Counted from the first letter of the stretch, positions 7,921-16,597 are shown. The stretch is 44,256 nucleotides of DNA from Lachnospiraceae bacterium (GCA_017518185.1 JAFWWB010000065.1:1-44256), one strand, 5' to 3'. Program-made: numbers and translations. The notes: generated by a model not told the origin, from the sequence alone.

Positions 7921-9063
7921 ATGGAAAAGAGGAGAGGGAACAACAAAATAGATGTGGCGCTGCTGGTGGTGATGACGGGACTCATAGTCATCGGTCTCCT
8001 GATGATCTATTCCTCCAGCGCGTACAATGCCGGAGGAGACGATCCGCAGAAGTTTTTCAAGGCACAGCTCCGTGCGGAGGTGCTGGGAGCGGTAGCCATG
8101 CTGGTGGTGACTTTTATACCCTATAAGCTGCTCAGAAAGCTGGGTTCTGCCCCTTACAGATACTTTGTCCTGGGCTTCGCTCTGCTCACCGTGCTGGCGC
8201 TGCTCACCGGTCTGGGCCATACGGCAAAGGGCGCAACACGCTGGATACAGATAGCAGGTATGAGGGTACAGCCCGCGGAGATCGTTAAGATCGCGGTGAT
8301 CGTATATCTGGCGGGATACATATCGGAGGCGCCTGATCGGATAAATCACATCAGGGGATATTTAGCCGGCTTTGGAGTGGCGGCTCTCGCTGCGGGCATG
8401 GTCTACGGCATATCCAGCAACCTCTCCAGCGCCATAATCATCGGCGGTATAGCCGTGCTGATGCTCTTTGTAGGGACAAAGGACTGGTTCTGGCAGATAC
8501 TGATATACCTGGGCCTGCTTGCAGGGGTCATATTCGTGGTCTTTATCATAATAAAGAACACGGACGATATAAGCCACCTGGATTTCAGGTTCAAACGTAT
8601 AATGATATGGCGTCATCCCGAGGCTTTCCTTCTGGATAACGGCTACCAGACCCTTCAGGCCCTTTATGCCATCGGATCCGGCGGCTTTACCGGAAAGGGC
8701 ATAGGAGCCAGTGTCCAGAAGCTGGGGACCATTCCCGAGGTTCATAACGACATGATCTTCTCCGTCATCTGTGAGGAGATGGGACTCGTGGGAGCGGCGG
8801 TAATACTGATACTTTTCCTTCTGCTCATTTACCGCTGCCTGAGGATAGCGCTGGGCAGCCACGATTCCTTCGGAATGCTTTTGTGTGTAGGAGTCATGTT
8901 CCATATAGCCATACAGGTGATACTGAACATACTGGTTGTGACCAACACCATACCTAATACGGGGGTCAGTCTGCCCTTTATCAGCTACGGAGGTTCCTCT
9001 GCGGTCTTCCTTATGACGGAGATGGGACTCGTGCAGAGGGTTGCCAGAGAAAGCGAGCTATGA
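7921..9063 (+). CDS. ftsW: SEDS glycosyltransferase FtsW
   Basis: Polytopic SEDS protein that polymerises lipid II into glycan strands at the septum with its partner class B PBP. Diagnostic pieces include GATRWIQIAGMRVQPAEIVKIA, here GATRWIQ then QPAE, IPEVHNDMIFSVICEEMG, NTIPNTGVSLPFISYGGSS and ten hydrophobic segments. The start is ATG 7921, two bases after the mraY stop; a TTG at 7903 inside mraY is in frame but unlikely. 380 residues, normal length. It overlaps divIB by 4 bp. FtsW rather than RodA is chosen from its position in the division cluster. Confidence 0.95.
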   Translation: MEKRRGNNKIDVALLVVMTGLIVIGLLMIYSSSAYNAGGDDPQKFFKAQLRAEVLGAVAMLVVTFIPYKLLRKLGSAPYRYFVLGFALLTVLALLTGLGHTAKGATRWIQIAGMRVQPAEIVKIAVIVYLAGYISEAPDRINHIRGYLAGFGVAALAAGMVYGISSNLSSAIIIGGIAVLMLFVGTKDWFWQILIYLGLLAGVIFVVFIIIKNTDDISHLDFRFKRIMIWRHPEAFLLDNGYQTLQALYAIGSGGFTGKGIGASVQKLGTIPEVHNDMIFSVICEEMGLVGAAVILILFLLLIYRCLRIALGSHDSFGMLLCVGVMFHIAIQVILNILVVTNTIPNTGVSLPFISYGGSSAVFLMTEMGLVQRVARESEL

Positions 9064-9803
9064 GGGAGAGCAGTGAAGGCGTACGCATAAGGGTAAAGAT
9101 ATGCATTGTCCTGGGAGTGATAGTGGCGCTTCTGATGGCCTTCTGGTGGATGCTCAGGGACTATAAAGTGCATACCGTATACGTTGAGGGGAACAAGCAT
9201 TACAGTGCCTCGGAGATACGTTCCATGGTAGAGACAGGGTGGTTTGGAGACAACACCATCATGCTCTCACTTAAATATTCAAACAAGCCCATAAAGGGTG
9301 TGCCCTTTGTGGAGACCATGGATGTGAAGGTAGAGGACAAGAACAGCGTCCGGATCAGCGTGTATGAAAAAGTCCTTGCGGGATATGTCAGGTATCTGGA
9401 CAGCTACATGTATTTTGACAAGGACGGGATAGTGGTGGAGAATTCCACCATGGAAACAGCGGGGATACCGCTGGTCACCGGGCTTGAGTTTGACCACTTT
9501 GTAATGTACGAGGAGCTTCCGGTAAAGGACAGCACGGTCTTCCAGACCATACTGGATATAACCAAGCTGCTTTCGAAATACGAGATAAGCACGGACAGGA
9601 TCTTCTTTAATGAAGCGGGAGAGATGACCCTTTATTTCGGGGATGTGAGGGCGCAGCTGGGAAACAGGGACCTCATAGAAGAGAAGATACAGCAGCTGGA
9701 TGCCATACTTCCTTCCCTTTACGGAAAGAGCGGGGTGCTGGAGCTGGGAAGCTATGACAGCGATTCGACCAGCATAACATTCAGGGAAGACAAGAAGGAT
9801 TGA
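9060..9803 (+). CDS. divIB: Cell division protein DivIB/FtsQ
   Basis: Bitopic divisome protein that, with FtsL and DivIC, controls septal wall synthesis. It has a short cytoplasmic N-terminus, one membrane segment at about residues 12-32 (VKICIVLGVIVALLMAFWW), a POTRA domain beginning at VHTVYVEGNKHYSASEI, and a beta domain with FVETMDVKVEDKNSVRISV and the conserved YMYFDKDGIVVEN. 247 residues, normal length. ATG 9060 overlaps the ftsW stop by 4 bp. This is the last gene before the ftsZ promoter region. Confidence 0.93.
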   Translation: MRESSEGVRIRVKICIVLGVIVALLMAFWWMLRDYKVHTVYVEGNKHYSASEIRSMVETGWFGDNTIMLSLKYSNKPIKGVPFVETMDVKVEDKNSVRISVYEKVLAGYVRYLDSYMYFDKDGIVVENSTMETAGIPLVTGLEFDHFVMYEELPVKDSTVFQTILDITKLLSKYEISTDRIFFNEAGEMTLYFGDVRAQLGNRDLIEEKIQQLDAILPSLYGKSGVLELGSYDSDSTSITFREDKKD

Positions 9804-9854
9804 CTGATAAGGTCAACGCTTGTCAAATATACTTTAATTTATCATACGAAGCTG

Positions 9855-9883
9855 TTGTCAATGAACTTAAATCATTATATTAT
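9855..9883 (+). promoter_or_regulatory. Promoter of ftsZ
   Basis: TTGTCA (9855-9860), a 17-bp spacer and TATTAT (9878-9883) form a good housekeeping sigma factor promoter inside the 166-bp, AT-rich gap between divIB and ftsZ. A second TTGTCA at 9820 lacks a matching -10. It lets ftsZ be made apart from the MraZ-controlled operon, with a leader of about 80 nt. Confidence 0.75.
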
Positions 9884-9938
9884 TGTACAAGTGCAACATG
9901 ATATGGTGGAGCAGCGCAGTCATACACTACTACATCAT

Positions 9939-9954
9939 GTGCTATGTATAGCAC
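9939..9954 (+). promoter_or_regulatory. Inverted repeat just ahead of the ftsZ ribosome binding site
   Basis: GTGCTA-TGTA-TAGCAC is a perfect 6-bp inverted repeat with a 4-base centre, ending one base before the AGGAGGG ribosome binding site (9956-9962). It could be an operator or an RNA hairpin in the leader. Which one cannot be told from the sequence. Confidence 0.4.
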
Positions 9955-9969
9955 GAGGAGGGAAAAAAA

Positions 9970-11373
9970 TTGATCGAAGTAAATGATGAGGAAGCCAGCG
10001 TAGTAGTCAGGATAAAGGTGGTCGGCGTAGGCGGCGCCGGAAACAATGCCGTCAACCGCATGATCAGCGAGGGCATAGCGGGCGTGGAGTATTACGCAGT
10101 AAATACCGACCGTCAGGCGCTCATGAACACAAAGGCCCGTCCTGTACAGATAGGTGAAAAGACCACACAGGGCTTCGGAGCCGGAGCGGATCCCGAGAAG
10201 GGACGCGAGGCTGCGGAGGAGAGCGTGGATGAGCTCACCGAATGCCTCAAGGATGCCGACATGGTGTTCATCACCTGCGGTATGGGCGGCGGTACCGGTA
10301 CCGGTGCTGCCCCCGTGGTGGCAAGGGTTGCAAGGGAGATAGGCTGCCATCTGGTAGTGGCCGTAGTCACCAAGCCCTTCAGCTATGAGGGCGATATCCG
10401 TATGCAGAATGCCCTTAACGGCATAGAGATCCTTAAGCAGAATGTGGATACCCTGGTGGTCATTCCCAACGACAAGATCTCCGAGATGGCAGACAGAAGG
10501 ATGACCAAGAAGGAAGGCTTCCGCAAGGGTGACGAGATACTCCAGCAGATCGTACAGAGCATCACCGAGCTCATCAACAATGTGCTGGACGTTAACATTG
10601 ACTTCGCCGATGTGAAGTCGGTCATGTGCAATGCGGGTATAGCGCACGTCGGCGTGGGCTTCGGACAGGGCGATGACAAGGCGCTGGATGCCGTCAAGAT
10701 GGCGGTGGACAACCAGCTGCTGGAGACGAACATAGACAATGCCAAGGCTGTGCTCCTTAACATTTCGGCCGGCAACTACACCATGTATGACGAGCAGTGC
10801 ATCTCGGAATACATCGTGAGCCTCACCGGAAGGGGAGTGAACCTTATCATAGGATGCAACGAGGAAGAAAATGAGGATATGCGTGACAGCCTGAAGGTGG
10901 TGCTGGTGGCTACGGGTATAGATGAGCCCATGAGTCACGGAAGCAGCCGTATGATGGACCCTTCGCGTTACCGTCAGGGCAGGCCAAGTCTGGGCGGCTA
11001 CCACGGACAGCAGGCGGGCGGACAACAGCAGCCTTTCCCGCAGCAGCAGTATCAGCAGCCTGCTGCTCCCCAGTTCGGAGGACAGCCTGAAGGCACGATG
11101 GGCGCAGGCAGGACTGTCAGACCTCTCCCTCTCGGCGGCGGACAGGTGGCGAGACCGATACAGGGACAGCAGCCCATGCAGGGCACTGGCCCCATTCCCC
11201 AGCAGGGACAGGGAGCGCCCCAGCCTGTAAGACAGATCGGGCCGGGCACCAATAACATACCCAGGGTGAACGGACTGTCCAATTCCAGACCCGCCAGGAG
11301 ACAGGAACAGTACGTGATACCGAACTTTATCAAGTCGAGCAGCCGGGACCGGAAGGGCGAAGACGAAGAGTAG
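9970..11373 (+). CDS. ftsZ: Cell division protein FtsZ
   Basis: Tubulin-like GTPase that forms the Z ring. Visible are [14 protein letters not shown], the tubulin signature [11 protein letters not shown] near residues 104-114, the T7 loop segment [16 protein letters not shown] and the C-terminal tail peptide YVIPNFIK. The start is TTG 9970, preceded by AGGAGGG at 7 bases, giving 467 residues. The chain is long for FtsZ because of a linker of about 100 residues rich in Gln, Gly and Pro (from roughly residue 335), followed by the tail peptide and a charged end (RKGEDEE). It has its own promoter and a terminator 22 bp after the stop, so it can be a single-gene transcript. Confidence 0.98.
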   Translation: MIEVNDEEASVVVRIKVVGVGGAGNNAVNRMISEGIAGVEYYAVNTDRQALMNTKARPVQIGEKTTQGFGAGADPEKGREAAEESVDELTECLKDADMVFITCGMGGGTGTGAAPVVARVAREIGCHLVVAVVTKPFSYEGDIRMQNALNGIEILKQNVDTLVVIPNDKISEMADRRMTKKEGFRKGDEILQQIVQSITELINNVLDVNIDFADVKSVMCNAGIAHVGVGFGQGDDKALDAVKMAVDNQLLETNIDNAKAVLLNISAGNYTMYDEQCISEYIVSLTGRGVNLIIGCNEEENEDMRDSLKVVLVATGIDEPMSHGSSRMMDPSRYRQGRPSLGGYHGQQAGGQQQPFPQQQYQQPAAPQFGGQPEGTMGAGRTVRPLPLGGGQVARPIQGQQPMQGTGPIPQQGQGAPQPVRQIGPGTNNIPRVNGLSNSRPARRQEQYVIPNFIKSSSRDRKGEDEE

Positions 11374-11395
11374 AAAAAAACAGTGACTTTTAGTG

Positions 11396-11427
11396 GGAGC
11401 CTTCCGAAAGGAGGGCTCCTGTTGTTA
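11396..11427 (+). terminator. Terminator hairpin after ftsZ
   Basis: GGAGCCTTCC (11396-11405) pairs with GGAGGGCTCC (11410-11419) around a GAAA tetraloop, with one G-T pair. The tail TGTTGTTAT is only partly T-rich, so termination may be incomplete, allowing some read-through into nadD. Confidence 0.75.
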
Positions 11428-11466
11428 TGAACAGGGCGGGCACACTAGTCAGTTGGAGGATATATC

Positions 11467-12078
11467 ATGACCAGGACCGGCATACTGGGGGGAACTTTTG
11501 ACCCTATTCATTCCGGACACATACTGCTGCTCCGCATGGCAGCTGAGGCTTTTGGCCTTGACGAGCGTCTGCTGATCCCCAGCGGCGTATCCTACTTAAA
11601 GAAGGACCGGGATGTGAGCAGCGCGGAGCACAGGCTTAAGATGTGCCGTATCGCCGCCGAGGAGGCCGGGGATATGGAGGTCTCCGATATGGAGATAAAG
11701 CGTCCGGGGGCCACCTATACCGTAGATACGGTGGAGGAGCTTAAGAGGCTTTATCCGGAGAAAGAGCTGTATCTTATCTTCGGGGCGGACTGCCTCTGGC
11801 AGCTTGATTCCTGGTACAGGCCGGAAAAGATACTGGAAAATGCCGTGATCATCGCTGCCAGCAGGAGCGGCGAGGATATAAGGAAGCTTCAGCAGAGAGC
11901 GGAGATCCTGATGCGGCAGCTGGGAGGCAGGATAGAGGTGATGGAGTTCCCGCAGATCGATATATCCTCTACACTGATACGTGAGAGGGCAGCCTCGGGA
12001 CTGGATATATCACTGATGGTCCCTGATGGGGTGAAAGAATATATTATGGAGAAAGGACTGTACCGAAGAGAGCAATGA
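11467..12078 (+). CDS. nadD: Nicotinate-nucleotide adenylyltransferase
   Basis: Cytoplasmic enzyme that makes nicotinate adenine dinucleotide from nicotinate mononucleotide and ATP in NAD synthesis. The nucleotidyltransferase motif GGTFDPIHSGH is at residues 8-18, and FGADCLWQLDSWY and the ISST motif (DISSTLIR) are present. 203 residues, normal length. ATG 11467 has GGAGGA seven bases ahead. In related genomes the HD-domain gene yqeK usually follows; here folP does, overlapping by 4 bp. Confidence 0.95.
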   Translation: MTRTGILGGTFDPIHSGHILLLRMAAEAFGLDERLLIPSGVSYLKKDRDVSSAEHRLKMCRIAAEEAGDMEVSDMEIKRPGATYTVDTVEELKRLYPEKELYLIFGADCLWQLDSWYRPEKILENAVIIAASRSGEDIRKLQQRAEILMRQLGGRIEVMEFPQIDISSTLIRERAASGLDISLMVPDGVKEYIMEKGLYRREQ

Positions 12079-12902
12079 GAGCCGGAAATACGGAATTCGA
12101 ACTTAAGGAGGGGAAGGTCTATATCATGGGGGTAGTGAACATCACCCCGGATTCCTTCTCAGATGGAGGACAATACAATTCACCGGAAAGGATGCTGAAG
12201 CACGCAGAGGAACTGATTCGCGCAGGCGCTGATATTATCGACATTGGGGCCGAGAGCACCAGACCCGGAGCGGAGCCCATGAGCAGCAGCGAGGAAGCGG
12301 AAAAGATACACTCGGCAGTTTCCATCATGAGAAAGTATTTTGATCTGCCAGTATCCGTGGACAGCTACAGGAGCAGCACAATAAGGGCGGCGCTGGATGC
12401 CGGCGCCGATATCATCAATGATGTATGGGGCCTCAGGTACGGGGAACTGAACGGAGAGGATGATGATATGGCCGGAGTAGCGGCGGAATACGGTGTGCCG
12501 GTGGTCATAACCCATAACGGGGCACACGGGCCCGCTGAGGATATCACGGGGCTTGTGATGGAAGAACTGGAAAAGAGTGTGGAGCTGGCCCTCTCCGCGG
12601 GAGTGCGGGGGGAAAACATCATCCTGGATCCCGGCATCGGTTTTCACAAGACCAGGGAGGAGAACCTTAAGCTGCTTAAGGAACTGCCGAGGCTTAAGGA
12701 ATGCGGCTATCCCCTGCTGCTGGGAGCGTCAAGGAAGTCGGTGATAGGGGATACCCTGCATCTTCCCGTGGACCAGAGGGAGGAAGCCACGCTTGTGACC
12801 ACCATACTGGCGGCGGAGGCCGGTTTTGATTTTGTACGGGTACACGATGTGGAAAAGAACAGAAGGGCGCTGGATATGTTCCGCGCCGTGAAAGGAGCCT
12901 GA
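12075..12902 (+). CDS. folP: Dihydropteroate synthase
   Basis: Condenses 6-hydroxymethyl-7,8-dihydropterin pyrophosphate with p-aminobenzoate in folate synthesis; the sulfonamide target. The TIM-barrel motifs are clear: MGVVNITPDSFSDGG (residues 16-30), GAESTRPGAEP, SVDSYRSS, IINDVWGL, ILDPGIGFHK and LLGASRKSVIGD. 275 residues, normal length. ATG 12075 overlaps the nadD stop. It stands alone, without folE, folB or folK beside it. Confidence 0.96.
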   Translation: MRAGNTEFELKEGKVYIMGVVNITPDSFSDGGQYNSPERMLKHAEELIRAGADIIDIGAESTRPGAEPMSSSEEAEKIHSAVSIMRKYFDLPVSVDSYRSSTIRAALDAGADIINDVWGLRYGELNGEDDDMAGVAAEYGVPVVITHNGAHGPAEDITGLVMEELEKSVELALSAGVRGENIILDPGIGFHKTREENLKLLKELPRLKECGYPLLLGASRKSVIGDTLHLPVDQREEATLVTTILAAEAGFDFVRVHDVEKNRRALDMFRAVKGA

Positions 12903-12904
12903 GA

Positions 12905-14281
12905 CTGGCAGGACGGAAGGACAGCAGAAAAGCTTTCGGGATCGCGGGGATATTGCTGGCGGCGCTTTTACTCTGCGCCTGCGGGACTGAAGAAAGCGTC
13001 TCTGCAGATATGCCGGAAGCCGTATCGTCGGATGAGGCGCCTCCGGAGCTGGAACTTTTGAAAGCGCAGAATGCCGGGATCATAGAAAACAGCCTGAAGT
13101 ATTTCAGCGCGGGAGTGGATACGGAGGATGTACCGATCCTTGAGCTTGTGGCTGCTTTCGGCGGCATAAACGCTGTACCCGTATATGACGATACGGAATT
13201 TGAGTATTTTCCCGACGGTGAAGATGCTTTCAAAGACATGCTGGAAAGTCTGAGAGGGGCCGGGGATTATATCTTCATGGAATACTTTGTTATAGATACC
13301 GGCACGGTATGGGATGAATTCCATGAGATACTTAAGGAGAAGGCCGCTGAAGGGGTGGACGTAAGGATACTGGTGGACGGATGGGCTGTACAGTGGACCC
13401 TGCCCGTTGATTTTGTGCAGCAGCTCAATGAGGAGGGCATAAAGACCTTTGTCAGCTCTCCCATCTCCAGCGGAAGCGATATAGTATCCGTTATCAGGGA
13501 CCACAGGAAGATCCTGGTGGTTGACGGAAAATGCGCCTACACGGGGGGAATGAACCTGGCGGATGAGTATGCCAACAGGATAGACAAATACGGATACTGG
13601 AAGGACAATACGATAAAACTTAAGGGGGAGTGCGTCAAGAGCTACGTGCTGATGTTCCTCCAGATGTGGGAACTCTTCGGGGAAGAGACGGAATATGAAA
13701 GATACCTGGAGGCCTGTGAAAGACTGGAGGGCGGCGGGGATCTCTGCATGCCTTTCTGCGACGGGCCGCTGGATGACGTGGGCGTGGGCCGTGAGGTCTA
13801 TATGAACATCTTAAGGAACAGTAAGGAAGAGGTGCGGATCACAGTGCCCTACTTTGTGCCGGACGATGAATTTGAAGCGCTCCTGCTGAAGACAGCAAAA
13901 AGAGGAGTAAAGATCACCCTGATACTGCCCGGGATCCAGGACAAGCCGATAGTCCAGAAGGCGGCCAGGACCTATTTCCGTGAGCTTACGGACGCCGGTA
14001 TATCAGTTTACGAATACACACCCGGTTTTATCCACCAGAAGGTGATGGTGAGCGATGGATGCCGCTGCAGCGTGGGTACCGTGAACCTGGATAACAGGAG
14101 CTTCGTGGGACAGTACGAATGCGGGGTGTATTTCTATTCGCCGGAGCTGGCGGCACAGCTCAACGAGGATATAGACGCGATCATCTCCGTCAGCACCCTG
14201 ATGACCCCGGAGATCATGGATGAGATGGGGATCAAAGACGGGGACAGTACTAAAGTAAGGAATCTCAGCAACGTGCTATGA
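12905..14281 (+). CDS. Phospholipase D-family (cardiolipin synthase-like) lipoprotein
   Basis: Two HKD motifs of the phospholipase D superfamily are present: HRKILVVD (His at 13502) with GGMN, and HQKVMVSD (His at 14033) with GTVN, the layout of cardiolipin synthases. Unlike those enzymes it has no double membrane anchor: the N-terminus is a lipoprotein signal with basic RKDSRK, a hydrophobic run and a lipobox-like LCAC followed by GTEES. The first standard start, TTG 12953, would cut off the basic region. In the same frame CTG 12905 lies seven bases after AAAGGAG and restores a full signal peptide, so I take it. The mature enzyme would act outside the membrane. Substrate is unknown; a phosphatidyl transferase or phospholipase is likely. 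It follows folP by 2 bp. Confidence 0.85.
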   Translation: MAGRKDSRKAFGIAGILLAALLLCACGTEESVSADMPEAVSSDEAPPELELLKAQNAGIIENSLKYFSAGVDTEDVPILELVAAFGGINAVPVYDDTEFEYFPDGEDAFKDMLESLRGAGDYIFMEYFVIDTGTVWDEFHEILKEKAAEGVDVRILVDGWAVQWTLPVDFVQQLNEEGIKTFVSSPISSGSDIVSVIRDHRKILVVDGKCAYTGGMNLADEYANRIDKYGYWKDNTIKLKGECVKSYVLMFLQMWELFGEETEYERYLEACERLEGGGDLCMPFCDGPLDDVGVGREVYMNILRNSKEEVRITVPYFVPDDEFEALLLKTAKRGVKITLILPGIQDKPIVQKAARTYFRELTDAGISVYEYTPGFIHQKVMVSDGCRCSVGTVNLDNRSFVGQYECGVYFYSPELAAQLNEDIDAIISVSTLMTPEIMDEMGIKDGDSTKVRNLSNVL

Positions 14282-14332
14282 TGCCGGAGCATCATATACG
14301 TTGAACACATCGTCTCTGTCAAGAGAAAATAC

Positions 14333-14360
14333 TTGACATCTTTTTTCTTCGTGTTATAAT
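14333..14360 (+). promoter_or_regulatory. Consensus promoter of the ylxM-ffh-rpsP operon
   Basis: TTGACA (14333-14338) and TATAAT (14355-14360) are perfect consensus hexamers with a 16-bp, T-rich spacer. Transcription should start near 14366-14368. The TATAAT overlaps an ATG at 14359 that is in frame with ylxM, which rules that ATG out as the start on this transcript. Confidence 0.92.
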
Positions 14361-14370
14361 GTCCCCTGTT

Positions 14371-14697
14371 ATGGAAAAGATCGCAAGGCTGGGCAGGTTA
14401 TATGACTTTTACGGCGAACTCCTGACTGAACGCCAGAGGGAGATCTGCGAGGCCTATGTGGAAGCCGACCTTTCCCTGGGAGAGATCTCGGGTCAGGAAG
14501 GAAGCAGCCGCCAGGCGGTGCATGATATGCTGAGCCGCTGCCTGGACAAGCTGGAAGGTTATGAGAGAAAGCTGCATCTTATGGAGAGCTATGACAAAAA
14601 CAGCGAGCTCCTTAACAGGATGCAGGAGATGATAAGATCCGGAACAGCCGGGGATGAGCTGCTCAGGCTCACCGAAGAGCTGCAGGCGGGGTTGTGA
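14371..14697 (+). CDS. ylxM: YlxM-family helix-turn-helix protein (SRP-associated)
   Basis: Small DNA-binding-type protein of the YlxM/p13 family, linked to the signal recognition particle by its constant position before ffh. The 108 residues open with MEKIARLGRLYDFYGELLTERQ, the usual family N-terminus, and carry a sigma-70 region 4-like helix-turn-helix (LSLGEISGQEGSSRQAVHDML). I start it at ATG 14371 and not at 14359, because 14359 is inside the -10 box. That leaves a leader of only about 3-5 nt, with no room for a ribosome binding site, so the mRNA may be leaderless. ffh starts one base after the stop. Confidence 0.9.
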   Translation: MEKIARLGRLYDFYGELLTERQREICEAYVEADLSLGEISGQEGSSRQAVHDMLSRCLDKLEGYERKLHLMESYDKNSELLNRMQEMIRSGTAGDELLRLTEELQAGL

Positions 14698-14698
14698 T

Positions 14699-16054
14699 AT
14701 GGCATTTGAGAGTTTAAGCGACAAACTGCAGAATGTGTTCAAGGGGCTCCGCTCCAGGGGCAGGATAACGGAGGCAGACGTCAAGGCGGCCATGAAGGAA
14801 GTGCGCATGGCGCTGCTGGAGGCGGATGTCAATTTCCGCGTTGTTAAGCAGTTCGTCAAGTCCGTGGAAGAGCGTGCCGTGGGCGAGGATGTCATGAGCG
14901 GCCTCAATCCGGGACAGATGGTCATAAAGATAGTCCATGACGAGATGGTGAGCCTTATGGGCTCCGAGCCGGTGGAGCTCCAGCTTCAGCCGGGCAAGAG
15001 CATCACCGTCATCATGATGGCAGGCCTTCAGGGCGCAGGTAAGACCACCACCACCGCAAAGATAGCGGGAAAGCTTAAGCTCAAAGGCAAGAAGCCCCTG
15101 TTGGTGGCCTGCGACGTATACAGGCCGGCGGCTATAGAACAGCTGAAGATAAACGGCGAGAAGCAGGGAGTGGACGTATTTTCCCTGGGATCGAACGTTA
15201 AGCCCGCTGATATCGCGGCTGCGGCTCTCACTGAGGCAGAAAAGAATAACTACAATGTTGTGATCCTGGATACGGCGGGACGTCTCCATATAGATGAGGA
15301 CATGATGGCGGAGCTCCAGGAGATCAAGAAGAGGGTGGAGGTCCATCAGACCCTGCTGGTAGTTGATGCCATGACCGGTCAGGACGCCGTGAACGTGGCA
15401 AAGGAATTCGATGAAAAGGTGGGGGTCACCGGAGTCGTGCTCTCCAAGATGGACGGCGATACCAGGGGCGGCGCGGCACTCTCCGTAAAGGCAGTGACAG
15501 GCAAGCCCATAATATATGTAGGTATGGGAGAGAAGCTTTCTGATCTGGAGCAGTTCTATCCCGACCGTATGGCCGGCAGGATACTGGGCATGGGCGATGT
15601 GCTGAGCCTTATCGAAAAGGCGGAGCAGAGCCTGGAGCTGGACGGCGAAAAAGAAAAGGAAATGGCCGGAAGGCTCCGGAAGGGTAAGTTTGATTTCAAC
15701 GACTTCCTGGAGTCCATGAAGCAGATGAGGAATATGGGAGGCCTGGGCAGCATACTTTCGCTGCTTCCGGGCGTGGGGAGTAAGATGGGTGACATCGACT
15801 CCATGATAGATGATAAGCAGCTGAAGCAGACGGAAGCGATAGTGCTTTCCATGACGCCTCAGGAAAGAGCTAACCCCAAGCTGTTGAATCCGCAGAGAAA
15901 GCACAGGATAGCGAAGGGAGCAGGAGTGGATATTGCGGTTGTAAACCGTTTTATCAAGCAGTTCGAGCAGTCGCAGAAGATGATGAAACAGATGCCAGGC
16001 ATGCTCGGCGGCTTCGGAAAAAAAGGAAAGGGCGGCATGCGCCTGCCCTTCTAA
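14699..16054 (+). CDS. ffh: Signal recognition particle protein Ffh
   Basis: GTPase that binds signal peptides and SRP RNA and targets ribosomes to the membrane. N domain ([16 protein letters not shown]), G domain with [25 protein letters not shown] and [11 protein letters not shown], and methionine-rich M domain ([36 protein letters not shown]) are all intact. ATG 14699 gives 451 residues; an in-frame start 45 bases earlier lies inside ylxM and would add a non-homologous leader. Second gene of the operon, 30 bp before rpsP. Confidence 0.98.
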   Translation: MAFESLSDKLQNVFKGLRSRGRITEADVKAAMKEVRMALLEADVNFRVVKQFVKSVEERAVGEDVMSGLNPGQMVIKIVHDEMVSLMGSEPVELQLQPGKSITVIMMAGLQGAGKTTTTAKIAGKLKLKGKKPLLVACDVYRPAAIEQLKINGEKQGVDVFSLGSNVKPADIAAAALTEAEKNNYNVVILDTAGRLHIDEDMMAELQEIKKRVEVHQTLLVVDAMTGQDAVNVAKEFDEKVGVTGVVLSKMDGDTRGGAALSVKAVTGKPIIYVGMGEKLSDLEQFYPDRMAGRILGMGDVLSLIEKAEQSLELDGEKEKEMAGRLRKGKFDFNDFLESMKQMRNMGGLGSILSLLPGVGSKMGDIDSMIDDKQLKQTEAIVLSMTPQERANPKLLNPQRKHRIAKGAGVDIAVVNRFIKQFEQSQKMMKQMPGMLGGFGKKGKGGMRLPF

Positions 16055-16083
16055 AAAACACCATTCAAGGGAGGAATGAAAAA

Positions 16084-16329
16084 ATGGCAGTAAAGATGAG
16101 ACTTACCAGAACCGGAAAGAAGAAGAAGCCCCAGTACCGTATCGTGGTGGCTGATTCCCGCAACGCACGTGACGGAAAGGTGATCGACGAGGTCGGAACC
16201 TACGATCCCAACACCGAGCCCAGCACCTTCAAGTTCGATGAGGAGAAGGCTAAGAAGTGGCTCGCAAACGGTGCACAGCCTACCGAGACCGTAGGAAAGC
16301 TGCTCAAGCTGGCAAACATCGAGAAGTGA
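16084..16329 (+). CDS. rpsP: 30S ribosomal protein bS16
   Basis: Small-subunit ribosomal protein S16 that supports 30S assembly. The 81 residues open with [20 protein letters not shown], followed by [18 protein letters not shown] and a C-terminal part ([17 protein letters not shown]) typical of the family. A strong ribosome binding site, GGGAGGA, lies 7-8 bases upstream. It follows ffh and precedes khpA by 16 bp, the standard order. Confidence 0.98.
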   Translation: MAVKMRLTRTGKKKKPQYRIVVADSRNARDGKVIDEVGTYDPNTEPSTFKFDEEKAKKWLANGAQPTETVGKLLKLANIEK

Positions 16330-16345
16330 TGCCGGGAGGTGGCAG

Positions 16346-16576
16346 ATGAAAGAACTTGTTGAAGTGATCGCAAAGGCTCTGGTTGAAAAACCGGAGGAGG
16401 TACAGGTCACTGAAGAATCCGATGGAAAGCACGTTACCGTAAAGCTTAAGGTGGATCCCCAGGATATGGGCAAGGTCATCGGAAAGCAGGGACGCATAGC
16501 CAAGGCCATACGTTCCATAGTAAAGGCTGCTTCCACGAAGGATGATCTGTATGTGGATGTAGATATCATAGAATGA
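16346..16576 (+). CDS. khpA: KH-domain RNA-binding protein KhpA
   Basis: Small single-KH RNA chaperone of the YlqC/KhpA family, which usually works as a heterodimer with KhpB and affects cell size and elongation in streptococci. The 76 residues include the KH loop GKVIGKQGRIAKAIRSIV. Preceded by GGGAGG. In most Firmicutes rimM, trmD and rplS come next; here they are missing and a membrane-anchored foldase gene follows after 21 bp. Confidence 0.95.
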   Translation: MKELVEVIAKALVEKPEEVQVTEESDGKHVTVKLKVDPQDMGKVIGKQGRIAKAIRSIVKAASTKDDLYVDVDIIE

Positions 16577-16597
16577 CGAAGCGGGAGATGATCTGAA

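Noticed and set aside
9800-9833. TTGACT (9800) with TATACT (9828) as a second ftsZ promoter
   Set aside because: The spacer is 22 bp, too long for a housekeeping promoter.
9880-11025. 381-codon minus-strand frame opposite ftsZ
   Set aside because: Caused by the codon bias of ftsZ; His-rich translation with no domain.
14359-14370. ATG 14359 as the ylxM start
   Set aside because: It lies within the TATAAT box of the operon promoter; homologs start MEKI, matching ATG 14371.
14714-15904. 396-codon minus-strand frame opposite ffh
   Set aside because: Same effect; ffh is intact and highly conserved on the plus strand.
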